Source: Mesorhizobium sp. M7A.F.Ca.US.008.03.1.1 (GTDB lineage: Bacteria > Pseudomonadota > Alphaproteobacteria > Rhizobiales > Rhizobiaceae). From it: 64,000 bases of DNA. Position 1 is the stretch's first letter, and every line of letters starts with the position of its first letter. The notes beneath the pieces are model-generated. The model made no database searches. It had not been told where the DNA came from and saw only the letters and a list, made by a program, of their open reading frames with translations. This document shows, piece after piece, positions 51,739 to 60,778 of this stretch. A program made the position numbers and the translations under genes. The stretch spans positions 1 through 64,000 of the forward strand of contig NZ_RZRU01000023.1 of assembly GCF_003997495.1 (NCBI RefSeq), given 5' to 3'.

Positions 51739-53048
51739 CGGCCCGCGCCATCATCATCGGCGCGCCGCGCTCCGGCTCCGGCAAGACCAGCGTCACCATC
51801 GGCATCCTGCGCGCGCTGACCCGGCGCGGGCTGAAAGTGCGCGGCGCCAAATCCGGCCCCGACTATATCGACCCCGGCTTCCACACCGCCGCCACGGGAC
51901 TGTCCGGCGTCAATCTCGACAGCTGGGCGATGCCGCCATCGCTGCTCAACGCGCTCGCCGCACAGGCCGCCGACGATACCGATTTCGTCATCCTCGAAAG
52001 CGCCATGGGCCTGTTCGACGGCATTCCGGCAGCTCAAGGCCGCACCGGTTCGGCGGCCGACCTGGCCCGGCTCTATGGCCTGCCGGTGCTGCTGGTGCTC
52101 GACGTTTCCGGCCAGTCGACCACCGCGGCCGCCGTCGCCAAGGGTTTTGCCACCTATGATCCGGACGTGCGCATGGCCGGTGTCGTGCTCAACCGATTGG
52201 GCAGCGAGCGGCACCGCCGGCTGTCGGGCGACGCCATCGAGGCGATCGGCCTGCCGGTCGTCGGCGCCATCCTGCGCGACCCCACGCTCAACCTGCCCGA
52301 GCGCCACCTCGGCCTCGTCCAGGCCGGCGAGTATGACGACCTGATGGCGCATCTCGACCGGCTGGCCGACATGGCGGAAAAGTCGCTCGACCTCGACGCC
52401 ATCATGGCCCTGGCGACACCTTTCACCCCAGCGCCCGGCGGTTTCGACGACGCGCTCGCGCCACCCGGTCAGCGGATCGCGCTGGCCGAGGATGCCGCCT
52501 TCACCTTCCTCTATCCGCATGTCGCGGCGTACTGGCGCAAGGCCGGTGCCGAAATCGTCCCGTTCTCGCCGCTCGCCGACGAAGCACCCGACGAGGGCTG
52601 CGACGTCTGTTGGCTGCCCGGCGGCTATCCCGAACTTCACGCGGCCCGCCTTGCAGCGGCCACGAATTTCCGCGCCGGGATGGCGCGTTTCGCCGCGACG
52701 AAGCCGGTCCATGGCGAATGCGGTGGCTTCATGGTGCTCGGCGAAGCGCTGGAGGACGCGTCAGGCGAAACGCATGCGATGCTCGACCTGCTCGGCCATT
52801 CCACCAGCTTCGCCAAACGCAAGATGAACCTCGGCTACCGAGAGGCGCGGCTGCGCGCCGATTGCCCGCTGGGCTCGGCTGGCGCCCTGATCCGTGGCCA
52901 CGAATTCCACTATGCGCAGATGACTGCCACCGGCAATGAGGAGCCGCTCGCCGACCTGGCCGACGGCCAGGGCAATCCGATCGGCGCCTCGGGCTACCGG
53001 CGCGGCCATGTCAGCGGCACCTTCTTCCACGCGATTGCGAGGGGCTAG
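51735..53048 (+). CDS. cobB: Hydrogenobyrinic acid a,c-diamide synthase (CobB/CbiA)
   Basis: Glutamine-dependent amidotransferase (437 residues) that amidates the a and c carboxylates before cobalt insertion. The N-terminal P-loop synthetase domain shows APRSGSGKTSVTIGIL and GAKSGPDYIDPGFH. The C-terminal class I glutaminase-like domain has the nucleophilic cysteine in VHGECGGFMVLGEAL and its histidine near GHEFHYA. It overlaps cobA by four bases and ends three bases before the cobS start. Confidence 0.95.
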   Translation: MTARAIIIGAPRSGSGKTSVTIGILRALTRRGLKVRGAKSGPDYIDPGFHTAATGLSGVNLDSWAMPPSLLNALAAQAADDTDFVILESAMGLFDGIPAAQGRTGSAADLARLYGLPVLLVLDVSGQSTTAAAVAKGFATYDPDVRMAGVVLNRLGSERHRRLSGDAIEAIGLPVVGAILRDPTLNLPERHLGLVQAGEYDDLMAHLDRLADMAEKSLDLDAIMALATPFTPAPGGFDDALAPPGQRIALAEDAAFTFLYPHVAAYWRKAGAEIVPFSPLADEAPDEGCDVCWLPGGYPELHAARLAAATNFRAGMARFAATKPVHGECGGFMVLGEALEDASGETHAMLDLLGHSTSFAKRKMNLGYREARLRADCPLGSAGALIRGHEFHYAQMTATGNEEPLADLADGQGNPIGASGYRRGHVSGTFFHAIARG

Positions 53049-53051
53049 AGC

Positions 53052-53828
53052 ATGAACTTCAAGAACCTGGCTCTTTCACCGCGGCAGATCGTCGACGACA
53101 TCGCGCTCTGCCTGGTCTTCTTCACCAGTCTGCCTCTGCCCGTCTTCGATTTCCGCGGCCGCAGCCTTGCCGCCGCGATCTGGGCCGCCCCCATCGCCGG
53201 CCTTGTCGTCGGTCTGATCGGCGCCATCGTCTTTGCCACTGCGGAACGATTCGGCCTCGCCATGGGTCCGGCGGCCGCCCTCGCCCTCGTCGCAACAGTG
53301 CTCGCCACCGGCTGCCTGCATGAAGACGGCCTCTCCGACGTCGCCGACGGCTTTGGCGGCGGCAAATCGCGCGGCCGCAAACTCGAGATCATGCGCGACA
53401 GCCGCATCGGCGCCTACGGTGCCATGGCACTGGGCCTGTCGCTGCTGATCCGCTGGAGCGCGCTTTCGCAACTCGTCGACCCCACACAGGCGTTGTTCGC
53501 CCTGCTGGCCGCACACGCGGCCTCGCGCGGCCTGCTTGGCGCCTTCATGCATCTCTTGCCCCCGGCGCGGGTCGACGGCCTCTCGGCCGACGCCGGCACC
53601 GTCTCGCAGGAAACCGCCGTGGCCGGCGCCGTGCTCGGCGCGATCCCGCTGCTCCTGATTGGGCTGGGCGGCGCCGTCTTCGCGCTGATCCTGCTTGGCC
53701 TGCTGTTTGCCGCCTTCCGTGCCCTTTGCCTCAGCCAGATCGATGGCCAGACCGGCGACACGATCGGCGCCTTGCAGCAGGCGAGCGAAATCGCGGTGCT
53801 GCTCGTCGCTTCCGTAGCGCTTTCCTGA
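53052..53828 (+). CDS. cobS: Adenosylcobinamide-GDP ribazoletransferase
   Basis: Membrane enzyme (258 residues, CobV/CobS type) that joins adenosylcobinamide-GDP with alpha-ribazole in the final assembly of cobalamin. It has several helices. LHEDGLSDVADGFGGGKSRG contains the aspartate-rich catalytic motif, followed by MRDSRIGAYGAMAL. Note that cobS here means the ribazoletransferase, not the AAA+ cobaltochelatase subunit. It follows cobB and precedes cobT by 37 bases. Confidence 0.93.
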   Translation: MNFKNLALSPRQIVDDIALCLVFFTSLPLPVFDFRGRSLAAAIWAAPIAGLVVGLIGAIVFATAERFGLAMGPAAALALVATVLATGCLHEDGLSDVADGFGGGKSRGRKLEIMRDSRIGAYGAMALGLSLLIRWSALSQLVDPTQALFALLAAHAASRGLLGAFMHLLPPARVDGLSADAGTVSQETAVAGAVLGAIPLLLIGLGGAVFALILLGLLFAAFRALCLSQIDGQTGDTIGALQQASEIAVLLVASVALS

Positions 53829-53865
53829 TCCCTTGGCCTGATTCCCTTTCGGAGACTTTGCCCCC

Positions 53866-54876
53866 ATGCCCTTCAAATCGCTTAGTGAATTGCGCGCCGC
53901 CTGCCTCGACCTACCGGCCGGCAGCGACACTGCCGCCAATGCAGTTGCGAGCCGCCAGGACACGCTGACCAAGCCGCAAGGCAGCCTTGGCCGGCTGGAG
54001 ACGATCGCCGCGTGGCTGGCGCGCTGGCAGGGCCGCGACATGCCAAAACTCGACCGCGTCAAAGTTTTCGTGTTCGCCGGCAACCATGGCGTCACCGCGC
54101 AAGGCGTGTCGGCCTATCCCTCGGAAGTCACCGTGCAGATGGTGGCCAATTTCGCCGGCGGCGGTGCCGCCATCAACCAGCTTGCCCGCATGGCCGGCGC
54201 CGAACTCGATGTCATCCCGCTCGATCTCGACCATCCTACGGGTGATTTCACCCAAGGTCCGGCGATGGATGAGAACGCGTTTCTCGCGGCTGTCTCCACC
54301 GGCTATGACGCCGTGACAAAAGACCTCGACCTCATCTGCTTCGGCGAAATGGGCATCGGCAACACGACACCGGCGGCTGCCATCTCAGCCGCCCTGTTCG
54401 GTGGCGGCGCGGAAAAGTGGACCGGACGCGGCACCGGCGTCGACGACGCCGGCCTGAAGCGCAAGGTCGTCGCCATCGAAGCCGGCCTGAAGCGCCACGC
54501 CGCCACCCTCGCCGACCCGCTTGCTATCGCTGCCGCGCTCGGCGGCCGCGAACTCGCCGCCATCTTCGGCGCGACGCTGGCGGCCCGCCATCTGGGCATC
54601 CCCGTGCTGCTCGACGGCTTCGTCTGCACCGCCGCGGCAGCCCCGCTGGCCAAACTGCACCCGACCGGCCTCGCCCACACCATCGCCGCGCACGTCTCGG
54701 CCGAATCGGGTCATCGCGGGTTGCTCGAAGCGCTTAGCCTGCCGCCGTTGCTCGATCTCGGCATGCGGCTCGGCGAAGGCTCCGGCGCCTGCCTCGCCGT
54801 CAACATCGTCCGCTCGGCGCTGGAGTGCCATGCCCGCATGGCAAGTTTTGCAGAGGCTGGCGTTTCGGAGAAGTGA
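53866..54876 (+). CDS. cobT: Nicotinate-nucleotide--dimethylbenzimidazole phosphoribosyltransferase
   Basis: Activates the lower ligand of cobalamin (CobU in the P. denitrificans naming). The 336-residue protein shows KPQGSLGRLETIAAWLARW, FAGNHGVTAQGVSAYPSEVT and the signature CFGEMGIGNTTPAAAIS. The glutamate general base lies in the C-terminal region (RLGEGSGACLAV). It is the last gene of the cob cluster, convergent with the hypothetical gene that follows. Confidence 0.95.
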   Translation: MPFKSLSELRAACLDLPAGSDTAANAVASRQDTLTKPQGSLGRLETIAAWLARWQGRDMPKLDRVKVFVFAGNHGVTAQGVSAYPSEVTVQMVANFAGGGAAINQLARMAGAELDVIPLDLDHPTGDFTQGPAMDENAFLAAVSTGYDAVTKDLDLICFGEMGIGNTTPAAAISAALFGGGAEKWTGRGTGVDDAGLKRKVVAIEAGLKRHAATLADPLAIAAALGGRELAAIFGATLAARHLGIPVLLDGFVCTAAAAPLAKLHPTGLAHTIAAHVSAESGHRGLLEALSLPPLLDLGMRLGEGSGACLAVNIVRSALECHARMASFAEAGVSEK

Positions 54877-54895
54877 AAGGGCCGTTGCTGGTCCG

Positions 54896-55717
54896 TTAAA
54901 CTTCGCCTTTGAAGAAAGGTCGAAATTGATCTGCAACCAAGTTCGCGTACCAAACGAGTTGTCCAACGGTCTGCTCGAAAGGCAGCCAGCCGCCATCGAC
55001 TGAGACCATCAATCTAGCTTCGACTGCCCATTGTCCAGTCGCTGACTTGATCGGGCAATTCGTTCTGTACTCCATTACGACTAGGCCCGGCCGGAGAGGA
55101 TCGACCGCGACAGTCGTATCGGGGGGAACGTTGGCCGAAGCGTCATCTTCCGAGTAGAACTCAACGGTGTGACTGTGATCCTGCTTAACTTGCCCTAGCA
55201 AAGCCACGGCCGGAACCCGGTGTTTGTCTATATTGCTCAGCTTCTGAAGTACCAAGAGCGGGTCGTCGGAAGGTTTGCCATCGGCACCAATTTCTGGATG
55301 CTTCCCTCTCTGAAACGGCTGGACCTGTGTAATTTTCTCTGCGGCTTGCGGCTCCATCTGCGAAAGGCAGTTTGTAATCCTTTTGTCGGAAAACGCGGCC
55401 TCGGTTTCTTGGATCGGGAAGTGGATCGCACCGGGCATGGCAGGAGGATCTAGCTTGAGCCTTGCTAGCGCGAAAGCGAGGTTGTCGAGAGCCGAACGCA
55501 ACATGTGAACGTATTCGCTCAAATCAAGGCAAGCGTCATCGAGCGACTTGAAGTGCGGTATGTCGTCGACGATTAAACGAAAACCCTTGCGCTCGGCCAA
55601 AAGCTCGGTACGCCCCACCACACCAAGGCCTAAGGTCTTGGGTATTTCGAGCAAGCTATTGGCACGCAGAGTTGCCCTGTCGAGCTTAAGCTGCACAGGT
55701 AGCAAAAACGGATGCAT
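54896..55717 (-). CDS. Hypothetical protein
   Basis: Protein of 273 residues that I do not recognise by name. The region YVHMLRSALDNLAFALARL, followed by IHFPI and LSNIDKHRV, resembles uncharacterised bacterial proteins with a helical, HEPN-like arrangement, but that is a weak guess. No signal peptide or membrane helix is evident. GC content and codon use look less extreme than in the neighbouring cob genes. It lies between cobT and tRNA-Lys and may be an acquired gene. The start at 55717 is an ATG with only a weak ribosome site. Confidence 0.7.
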   Translation of the reverse strand: MHPFLLPVQLKLDRATLRANSLLEIPKTLGLGVVGRTELLAERKGFRLIVDDIPHFKSLDDACLDLSEYVHMLRSALDNLAFALARLKLDPPAMPGAIHFPIQETEAAFSDKRITNCLSQMEPQAAEKITQVQPFQRGKHPEIGADGKPSDDPLLVLQKLSNIDKHRVPAVALLGQVKQDHSHTVEFYSEDDASANVPPDTTVAVDPLRPGLVVMEYRTNCPIKSATGQWAVEARLMVSVDGGWLPFEQTVGQLVWYANLVADQFRPFFKGEV

Positions 55718-55817
55718 GGCTTGATCAATCCATGGGATCGCGGGACGTGGACGGTCCGATAGCCGTCTTATGTTCTCGCCCTATTTCAGGGTCTTTCCAC
55801 CAAGTCTTTGAAGAATT

Positions 55818-55893
<76 letters not shown>

Positions 55894-56071
55894 ACTCGGC
55901 CGGCAAAAACCGGCGTTGGCGGGCATATAGCCGCCACCATCGGTCCTGTCCAGCCCTGCCGGAATCATTTCCCGACAAATCGCCTGGAGCCTCGCTTTTA
56001 GCTGTTGGTGCCGGGCGAAACCTTACGTTCTCTTGGCGGGACAGCGAAGTTGGCGAAATCCGAAGTTACGG

Positions 56072-56120
56072 CCAATCTCCCCACTTGAGGGGGAGATGTC
56101 CGGCAGGACAGAGGGGGGCG
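56072..56120. repeat. Solitary arm of the RIME-like element
   Basis: One arm (CTCCCCACTTGAGGGGGAG, then the TGTCCGGCAGGACAGAGG motif) of the element found in cobN and cobG. It lies in the intergenic region between tRNA-Lys and the PhzF-like gene. The other arm is absent or too diverged. The rest of the 275-base gap (55894-56169) shows nothing else. Confidence 0.8.
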
Positions 56121-56169
56121 GTGAAGGATCGCCAACAGCGACGGTCTTCCTCGATGCAGTAATGCGCGA

Positions 56170-57078
56170 TCAGACGAACAGTCTGCCCTCCGCCACCTTG
56201 ATCGCATTGCCGCCAATGCGCGCCGAGGCTAGTTTGCCGCCTTGCACGGTCAGTTCGAGGCGGATGCGCGATGGCCGGCCCATCTCCAGCCCCTGCTCGA
56301 TCCACAGCTGCGAAATACCGTCGGTCGGCGCGTCGAAATGCATGATGGCGCCGGCAAAGGCGGCAGCCGCCGAGCCGGTCGCCGGATCCTCATAGGAAGG
56401 CGTGCCGGGCACGATCATGCGCACATGAAAGGCGCTCTCGTGGTTCACCGTCTCGCGGCAATAGACATAGGGGCTGGCGAAGGCCCACTCGCTCTTGCGC
56501 GGCGCCAGTTCCGACCAGGCCTGATTGTCCAGCCGGATGCGGCCCGCCGCCTCGAGATTGGCGACCGGAATGGTGACGTAGGGCACGCCCGCCGACCAGA
56601 ACGCGACGCGGTGATTCTCGAAGCCGATCTCATGCGGCGTCAGCCCGAGGGCTGCACCGATCGCCTCCGGGTCGGCCTCGAGCTCCAGCGGCTCCGGCAG
56701 CTTCGCCAGGTCGAACTCGGCGAAGGTGTTGCCGTCGTGCTTGCTGACGGCGCAACGCACCGGGCCGATATTTTCCTCCAGTACGAAAATGCCGGCGCCG
56801 CCCTCCTCAGCCAGTTCGGCCAGCGCGATCGCGGCGCCTACCGTCGGATGGCCGGCGAACGGCATTTCATAGTCGGGCGTGAAGATGCGAATGCGGTTTT
56901 TGTGCTTGGGATTGTCCGGCGGCAGCACGAACACCGATTCGGACAGGTTGAATTCGCGCGCGATGGCCTGCATCGCGGCCGTGTCCAATCCCTTGCTGTC
57001 CAGCACGACAGCCAAAGGATTGCCGGCCAGTCGCTCGGTCGTAAACACATCGTAAAGCAAGTAATTCCGGGTTTTCAT
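56170..57078 (-). CDS. PhzF-family isomerase/epimerase-like protein
   Basis: Protein of 302 residues with the duplicated diaminopimelate-epimerase fold of the PhzF family. AGNPLAVVLDSKGL near the N-terminus, the acid catalyst in FNLSESVFVLPP, FAGHPTVGAAIALAE and DPATGSAAAAFAGAIM are characteristic. ATG 57078 follows AGGCAGGA. No phenazine genes are nearby, so it is one of the many family members of unknown substrate. It diverges from the MacA-like gene. Confidence 0.9.
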   Translation of the reverse strand: MKTRNYLLYDVFTTERLAGNPLAVVLDSKGLDTAAMQAIAREFNLSESVFVLPPDNPKHKNRIRIFTPDYEMPFAGHPTVGAAIALAELAEEGGAGIFVLEENIGPVRCAVSKHDGNTFAEFDLAKLPEPLELEADPEAIGAALGLTPHEIGFENHRVAFWSAGVPYVTIPVANLEAAGRIRLDNQAWSELAPRKSEWAFASPYVYCRETVNHESAFHVRMIVPGTPSYEDPATGSAAAAFAGAIMHFDAPTDGISQLWIEQGLEMGRPSRIRLELTVQGGKLASARIGGNAIKVAEGRLFV

Positions 57079-57136
57079 TCCTGCCTCAATCCAAACATGG
57101 GCGAAATTTAATTTGATATTTGAACCAGTAAGCCTG

Positions 57137-57150
57137 ATCTGTGCACAGAT
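57137..57150. promoter_or_regulatory. Perfect 14-bp palindrome in a divergent promoter region
   Basis: ATCTGTGCACAGAT lies between the PhzF-like and MacA-like genes, 30 bases before the latter's GTG start. TATAGG (57166-57171) could serve as a -10 box. The symmetric site is a candidate operator, but no linked regulator gene is present. Confidence 0.35.
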
Positions 57151-57179
57151 AGGGACATTGCGCATTATAGGGGTCCAGC

Positions 57180-58472
57180 GTGGACCAGATTGTCAATCTG
57201 CCAAAGACGGAATCGGATTCCGCCATCGAGACGGCGCTTGGGCTCGACCAGACGGGGCGGCGCAAGTCGCGCCGGCGCGGCTGGCTCTATGCGCTGCTGG
57301 CGCTGATCGTGCTCGTCGCCGGGCTTGGCGTCTATCAGTGGTATGCCGGCTCGCCGGCCAGGATTGACTATACCACAGTGCCTGCCGCCAAGGCCGACCT
57401 CACCGTCGCGGTGTCGGCGACCGGCACGCTGCAGCCACTCACCCAAGTCGACATTTCCAGCGAACTGTCCGGCATCATCCGCTCGGTCTCGGTCGAGGAG
57501 AACCAGCAGGTCAAGAAGGGTGACGTGCTGGCGACACTCGACACGGTGAAACTCGAAGTTCAGATCGAGCGCGCCGAAGCTTCGGCCAAGGCCGCCGCCG
57601 CCAATGTCGAGGACGCCACGGTTACGCTGACCGAAAACGAGAAGGCGCTGGTGCGCGCCGCCGAACTGACCAGGCGTGGCATGGCGACCGACCAGTCGCT
57701 TGAAGCAGCAACCGCCACGCGCGACCGTTCCAAGGCAGCGCTCGACAGTGCGCAGGCCAACCTCGCCATCGCCCAGGCCGACCTCAAGGCGCAGCAGACC
57801 GACCTTGCCAAGAGCACCATCTATGCGCCGATCGACGGCATCGTGCTGACGCGCTCGGTCGATCCCGGCCAGACGGTCGCCTCCTCCCTGCAGGCTCCGG
57901 TGCTGTTCATCATCGCCGCCGATCTTAGGAACATGGAACTGGTGGCGGCGGTCGACGAGGCCGACATCGGCGCGGTCAAGTCCGGCCAGCACGCCCGCTT
58001 CACAGTCGATGCCTTCCCGGAGCGGCCGTTCGATGCCGAGATCCGCGACATCTCTTATGCCTCCGTCACCACCGACGGCGTCGTCACCTACAATGCGCGG
58101 CTCGAGGTCGACAACAACGAGCTGTTGCTGCGGCCCGGCATGACCGCCACCGTTTCGGTCGTCACCAAGCAGGCCAAGGGCGTGCTCACCGTGCCGGCCA
58201 CCGCCTTCCGTTATCGCCCGGCGCAACAGGCCGCCCGTGGCTGGAGCCTCAGCGACCTGTTCACCGGCCGCATGGGCCGCCCCGGCGGCAATCGCCAGCG
58301 CCAGGCCGCCACAGTGCCCACCGATGGCTCGCGCACCCTGTACGTGCTGGAGAACGGCCGTCCGCGCCCGGTGAACGTCAAGATCGGCTCGACCGACGGC
58401 GAACTGACCGAGATCATATCGGGCCTGGACGAAGGCGCGCAGGTCATCACCGCGTCGCAGCAGCGGAGCTGA
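57180..58472 (+). CDS. Efflux transporter periplasmic adaptor (MacA-like)
   Basis: HlyD/MacA-type membrane-fusion protein of 430 residues. An N-terminal membrane helix (about 36-55) follows a cytoplasmic tail of 35 residues. After it come a lipoyl-like half motif (SATGTLQPLTQVDISSELSG), a coiled-coil hairpin (about 125-210) and the second lipoyl half (STIYAPIDGIVLTRSVDPGQ), then beta-barrel and membrane-proximal domains. GTG 57180. It is followed by the ATPase and permease genes, completing a MacAB-like exporter for macrolides, peptides or lipids; the substrate is unknown. Confidence 0.9.
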   Translation: MDQIVNLPKTESDSAIETALGLDQTGRRKSRRRGWLYALLALIVLVAGLGVYQWYAGSPARIDYTTVPAAKADLTVAVSATGTLQPLTQVDISSELSGIIRSVSVEENQQVKKGDVLATLDTVKLEVQIERAEASAKAAAANVEDATVTLTENEKALVRAAELTRRGMATDQSLEAATATRDRSKAALDSAQANLAIAQADLKAQQTDLAKSTIYAPIDGIVLTRSVDPGQTVASSLQAPVLFIIAADLRNMELVAAVDEADIGAVKSGQHARFTVDAFPERPFDAEIRDISYASVTTDGVVTYNARLEVDNNELLLRPGMTATVSVVTKQAKGVLTVPATAFRYRPAQQAARGWSLSDLFTGRMGRPGGNRQRQAATVPTDGSRTLYVLENGRPRPVNVKIGSTDGELTEIISGLDEGAQVITASQQRS

Positions 58473-58476
58473 TACC

Positions 58477-59184
58477 GTGGCTGCGGGCGCGACCCTCATC
58501 ACCTTCGACAAGGTCTGGAAGAGCTATGGCCAGGGCGAGGCCAAGGTGCATGCGCTGGCCGGCGTCGACCTTGCGATCGGGCGCGGCGAATTCGTCGCCA
58601 TCATGGGTCCGTCCGGCTCCGGCAAGTCGACCGCGATGAACATCATCGGCTGCCTCGACACGCCGACGGCCGGAACCTATTCCTTCATGGGCATCGACGC
58701 CGGCCGCCTCGACCGCAACCGCCGTGCCATGCTGCGCAACCTCTATGTCGGTTTCGTCTTTCAGGGTTACAATCTGCTGGCCCGCACCACGGCAGCCGAA
58801 AATGTCGAACTGCCGCTGATCTATCGCGGTGTTGCCGCGCGCGAGCGCCGCGACCTTGCCATGCAGGCGTTGGCGGAGGTCGGCCTTGTCGGCCGCGAGC
58901 ACCACACGCCGGCAGAACTCTCCGGCGGACAGCAGCAGCGCGTGGCGATCGCACGCGCCATCGTCACCCGCCCGACCCTGCTTGTCGCCGACGAGCCGAC
59001 CGGCAATCTCGACACCGCGCGCACGCACGAGATCATGGAGTTGCTGACCCGGCTCAACACCGAGCTTGGCCTGACCATCGCCATGGTCACGCATGAGGCC
59101 GACGTCGCCGAATATGCCGAGCGCACCATCCGCTTCCTCGACGGCCACGTCGCTTCTGACACCGCGAACCTGGAAATGGCATAA
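58477..59184 (+). CDS. ABC transporter ATPase (MacB/LolD type)
   Basis: ATPase of 235 residues with Walker A (GPSGSGKST), Q-loop FVFQGYNLLARTTAAENVEL, signature LSGGQQQRVAIARAI, Walker B LLVADEPTGNLD and switch histidine TMVTHEADVA. These features place it in the MacB/LolD subfamily that drives mechanotransmission without substrate passing through the membrane. The start is GTG 58477, four bases after the adaptor stop. In classical MacB the ATPase is fused to the permease; here they are separate genes. Confidence 0.92.
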   Translation: MAAGATLITFDKVWKSYGQGEAKVHALAGVDLAIGRGEFVAIMGPSGSGKSTAMNIIGCLDTPTAGTYSFMGIDAGRLDRNRRAMLRNLYVGFVFQGYNLLARTTAAENVELPLIYRGVAARERRDLAMQALAEVGLVGREHHTPAELSGGQQQRVAIARAIVTRPTLLVADEPTGNLDTARTHEIMELLTRLNTELGLTIAMVTHEADVAEYAERTIRFLDGHVASDTANLEMA

Positions 59185-59186
59185 CC

Positions 59187-60404
59187 ATGATCTGGGAAAC
59201 CGTCCGCCTCTCGCTCCGCTCGATCCGCCGCAACGTGCTGCGCTCGTTCCTGACCTTGCTCGGCATCGTCATCGGCGTTGCCGCCGTCATTGCCATGCTC
59301 ACCATCGGCTCCGGCACCACGCAAAAGGTCAAGGCCGACATCTCCAAGCTCGGCAGCAATCTGCTGGTGGTCCGCTCAGGCCGCCCGGCCGGCCCAGGCG
59401 CTCCGGGCGGGCTCGATCAGGCGGTTCGTCCGCTGGCCGAAAAGGACCTGGCAGCACTCGTTGCGCATCTCAGCGGTGCGCGCGCGATTTCGCCGGCTTC
59501 GCAAAAGCAGGTCCGCGTCATCTTCGGCACCGAGAGCCTGACCTCGGGCGTCACCGGCACCGACAGCGCCTATCTCGACGCACGCGACTGGAAGCTGGTG
59601 TCGGGCCGCCCGTTCAGCGATTCCGAAACCCGCTCGGGCACCGGCGTGTGCCTGATCGGCGAGACGGTGCGCCAGCAATTCTTCGGCGCCGGCGATCCGG
59701 AGGGCGAGATCATCCGCGTCAACCGCACCTCCTGCAAGATCATCGGCTTGCTCGAGCCCAAGGGCTATACCGGCTTCGGCCAGGACCAGGACAATGTCGT
59801 GCTGATGCCGCTGCATGCCTATCAGCGCCGCATCGCCGGCAACCGCGACATCGACAACATCTACATCGCCGCCGACGACCGCACGCCGACCAGCGAATTG
59901 CAGCCGCGCGTCGAGGATATTTTGCGCGATGCGCGCCGCATCACGCCGGACCGCGAAAGCGATTTCGCCATCCGCGACATGACCCAGATCGCCGACGCCA
60001 TGGCCAGCGCCACCACCACCATGACCGGCATGCTGGGCGCGGTCGCCGGCGTCAGCCTGCTGGTCGGGGGCATCGGCATCATGAACATCATGCTGGTGTC
60101 GGTCACCGAGCGAACGCGCGAGATCGGCATCAGGCTCGCCATCGGCGCGCATGAAAAGCACATCCTCATCCAGTTCCTGGTCGAGGCAACGGTGCTGTCG
60201 CTGCTCGGCGGCATCATCGGCATCCTGATCGGGCTGGCGCTGGCCGGCCTCGCCGCGGTGACGCTGACCATTCCCTTCGCGCCCAGCCCGGCCGTCATCC
60301 TGCTCGCCGTCGGGTTTTCGGCGCTGATCGGCATGGTGTTCGGCTTCTTCCCGGCGCTGCGCGGCGCCAGGCTCGATCCGATCGACGCGCTCAGGCACGA
60401 ATAG
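59187..60404 (+). CDS. ABC transporter permease (MacB/FtsX family)
   Basis: Permease of 405 residues. An N-terminal helix follows SLRSIRRNVLRSFLTLLGIVIG, a large periplasmic domain spans about 45-275, and three C-terminal helices carry the family motif ERTREIGIRLAIGAHEKHIL. ATG 59187 lies two bases after the ATPase stop. It forms a tripartite-type exporter with the two preceding proteins; no outer-membrane TolC-like gene is adjacent. Confidence 0.92.
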   Translation: MIWETVRLSLRSIRRNVLRSFLTLLGIVIGVAAVIAMLTIGSGTTQKVKADISKLGSNLLVVRSGRPAGPGAPGGLDQAVRPLAEKDLAALVAHLSGARAISPASQKQVRVIFGTESLTSGVTGTDSAYLDARDWKLVSGRPFSDSETRSGTGVCLIGETVRQQFFGAGDPEGEIIRVNRTSCKIIGLLEPKGYTGFGQDQDNVVLMPLHAYQRRIAGNRDIDNIYIAADDRTPTSELQPRVEDILRDARRITPDRESDFAIRDMTQIADAMASATTTMTGMLGAVAGVSLLVGGIGIMNIMLVSVTERTREIGIRLAIGAHEKHILIQFLVEATVLSLLGGIIGILIGLALAGLAAVTLTIPFAPSPAVILLAVGFSALIGMVFGFFPALRGARLDPIDALRHE

Positions 60405-60535
60405 GGCGACCCGGCCGGAACGCGGCCGGCACCCACCCGGTTTTGCACAGCCTTCGAAGTTTCCACCTTGCCCCGCCACTGTCGCCGCACCGTTCGCGAT
60501 GCTAGGGCAATTGACCTTGGGTGGAGGAACGGCGG

Positions 60536-60778
60536 ATGAGCAAGAAGGCGCGACTGATCCTGGCGATGGTCATCATCGAGGCCTTCCTTGCAGGCATCTG
60601 GTGGTATCTCGCCCGCTACGGCATGGCCAATCCCGATCGCGTCACCGCTGATTTCCAGGCAGTCGTCGGCCGGACCATGGGAATGGCGATGGGCGGCTTG
60701 CTCGGCATCGGTTTTATCCTGTTCCTCGTCGCCGCCCGCAACGATCGCAAGGACGCGCAGAACAAGACGCGCCCTTAA
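60536..60778 (+). CDS. Small two-helix membrane protein
   Basis: Protein of 80 residues with two hydrophobic segments (about 5-25 and 46-66) and a charged C-terminus, predicted to span the inner membrane twice. GGAGGA lies 8 bases before ATG 60536, a strong ribosome site. It is not recognised as a named family. It is independent of the exporter upstream (130-base gap) and overlaps the convergent Nudix gene by four bases at the 3' end. Confidence 0.75.
   Translation: MSKKARLILAMVIIEAFLAGIWWYLARYGMANPDRVTADFQAVVGRTMGMAMGGLLGIGFILFLVAARNDRKDAQNKTRP

Noticed and set aside
60418..60444. A second EcfG promoter before the small membrane protein (GGAAC with CGGT or GGTT at spacing 16-17)
   Set aside because: The -10 element does not match CGTT at either spacing, so the match is no better than chance in GC-rich DNA.
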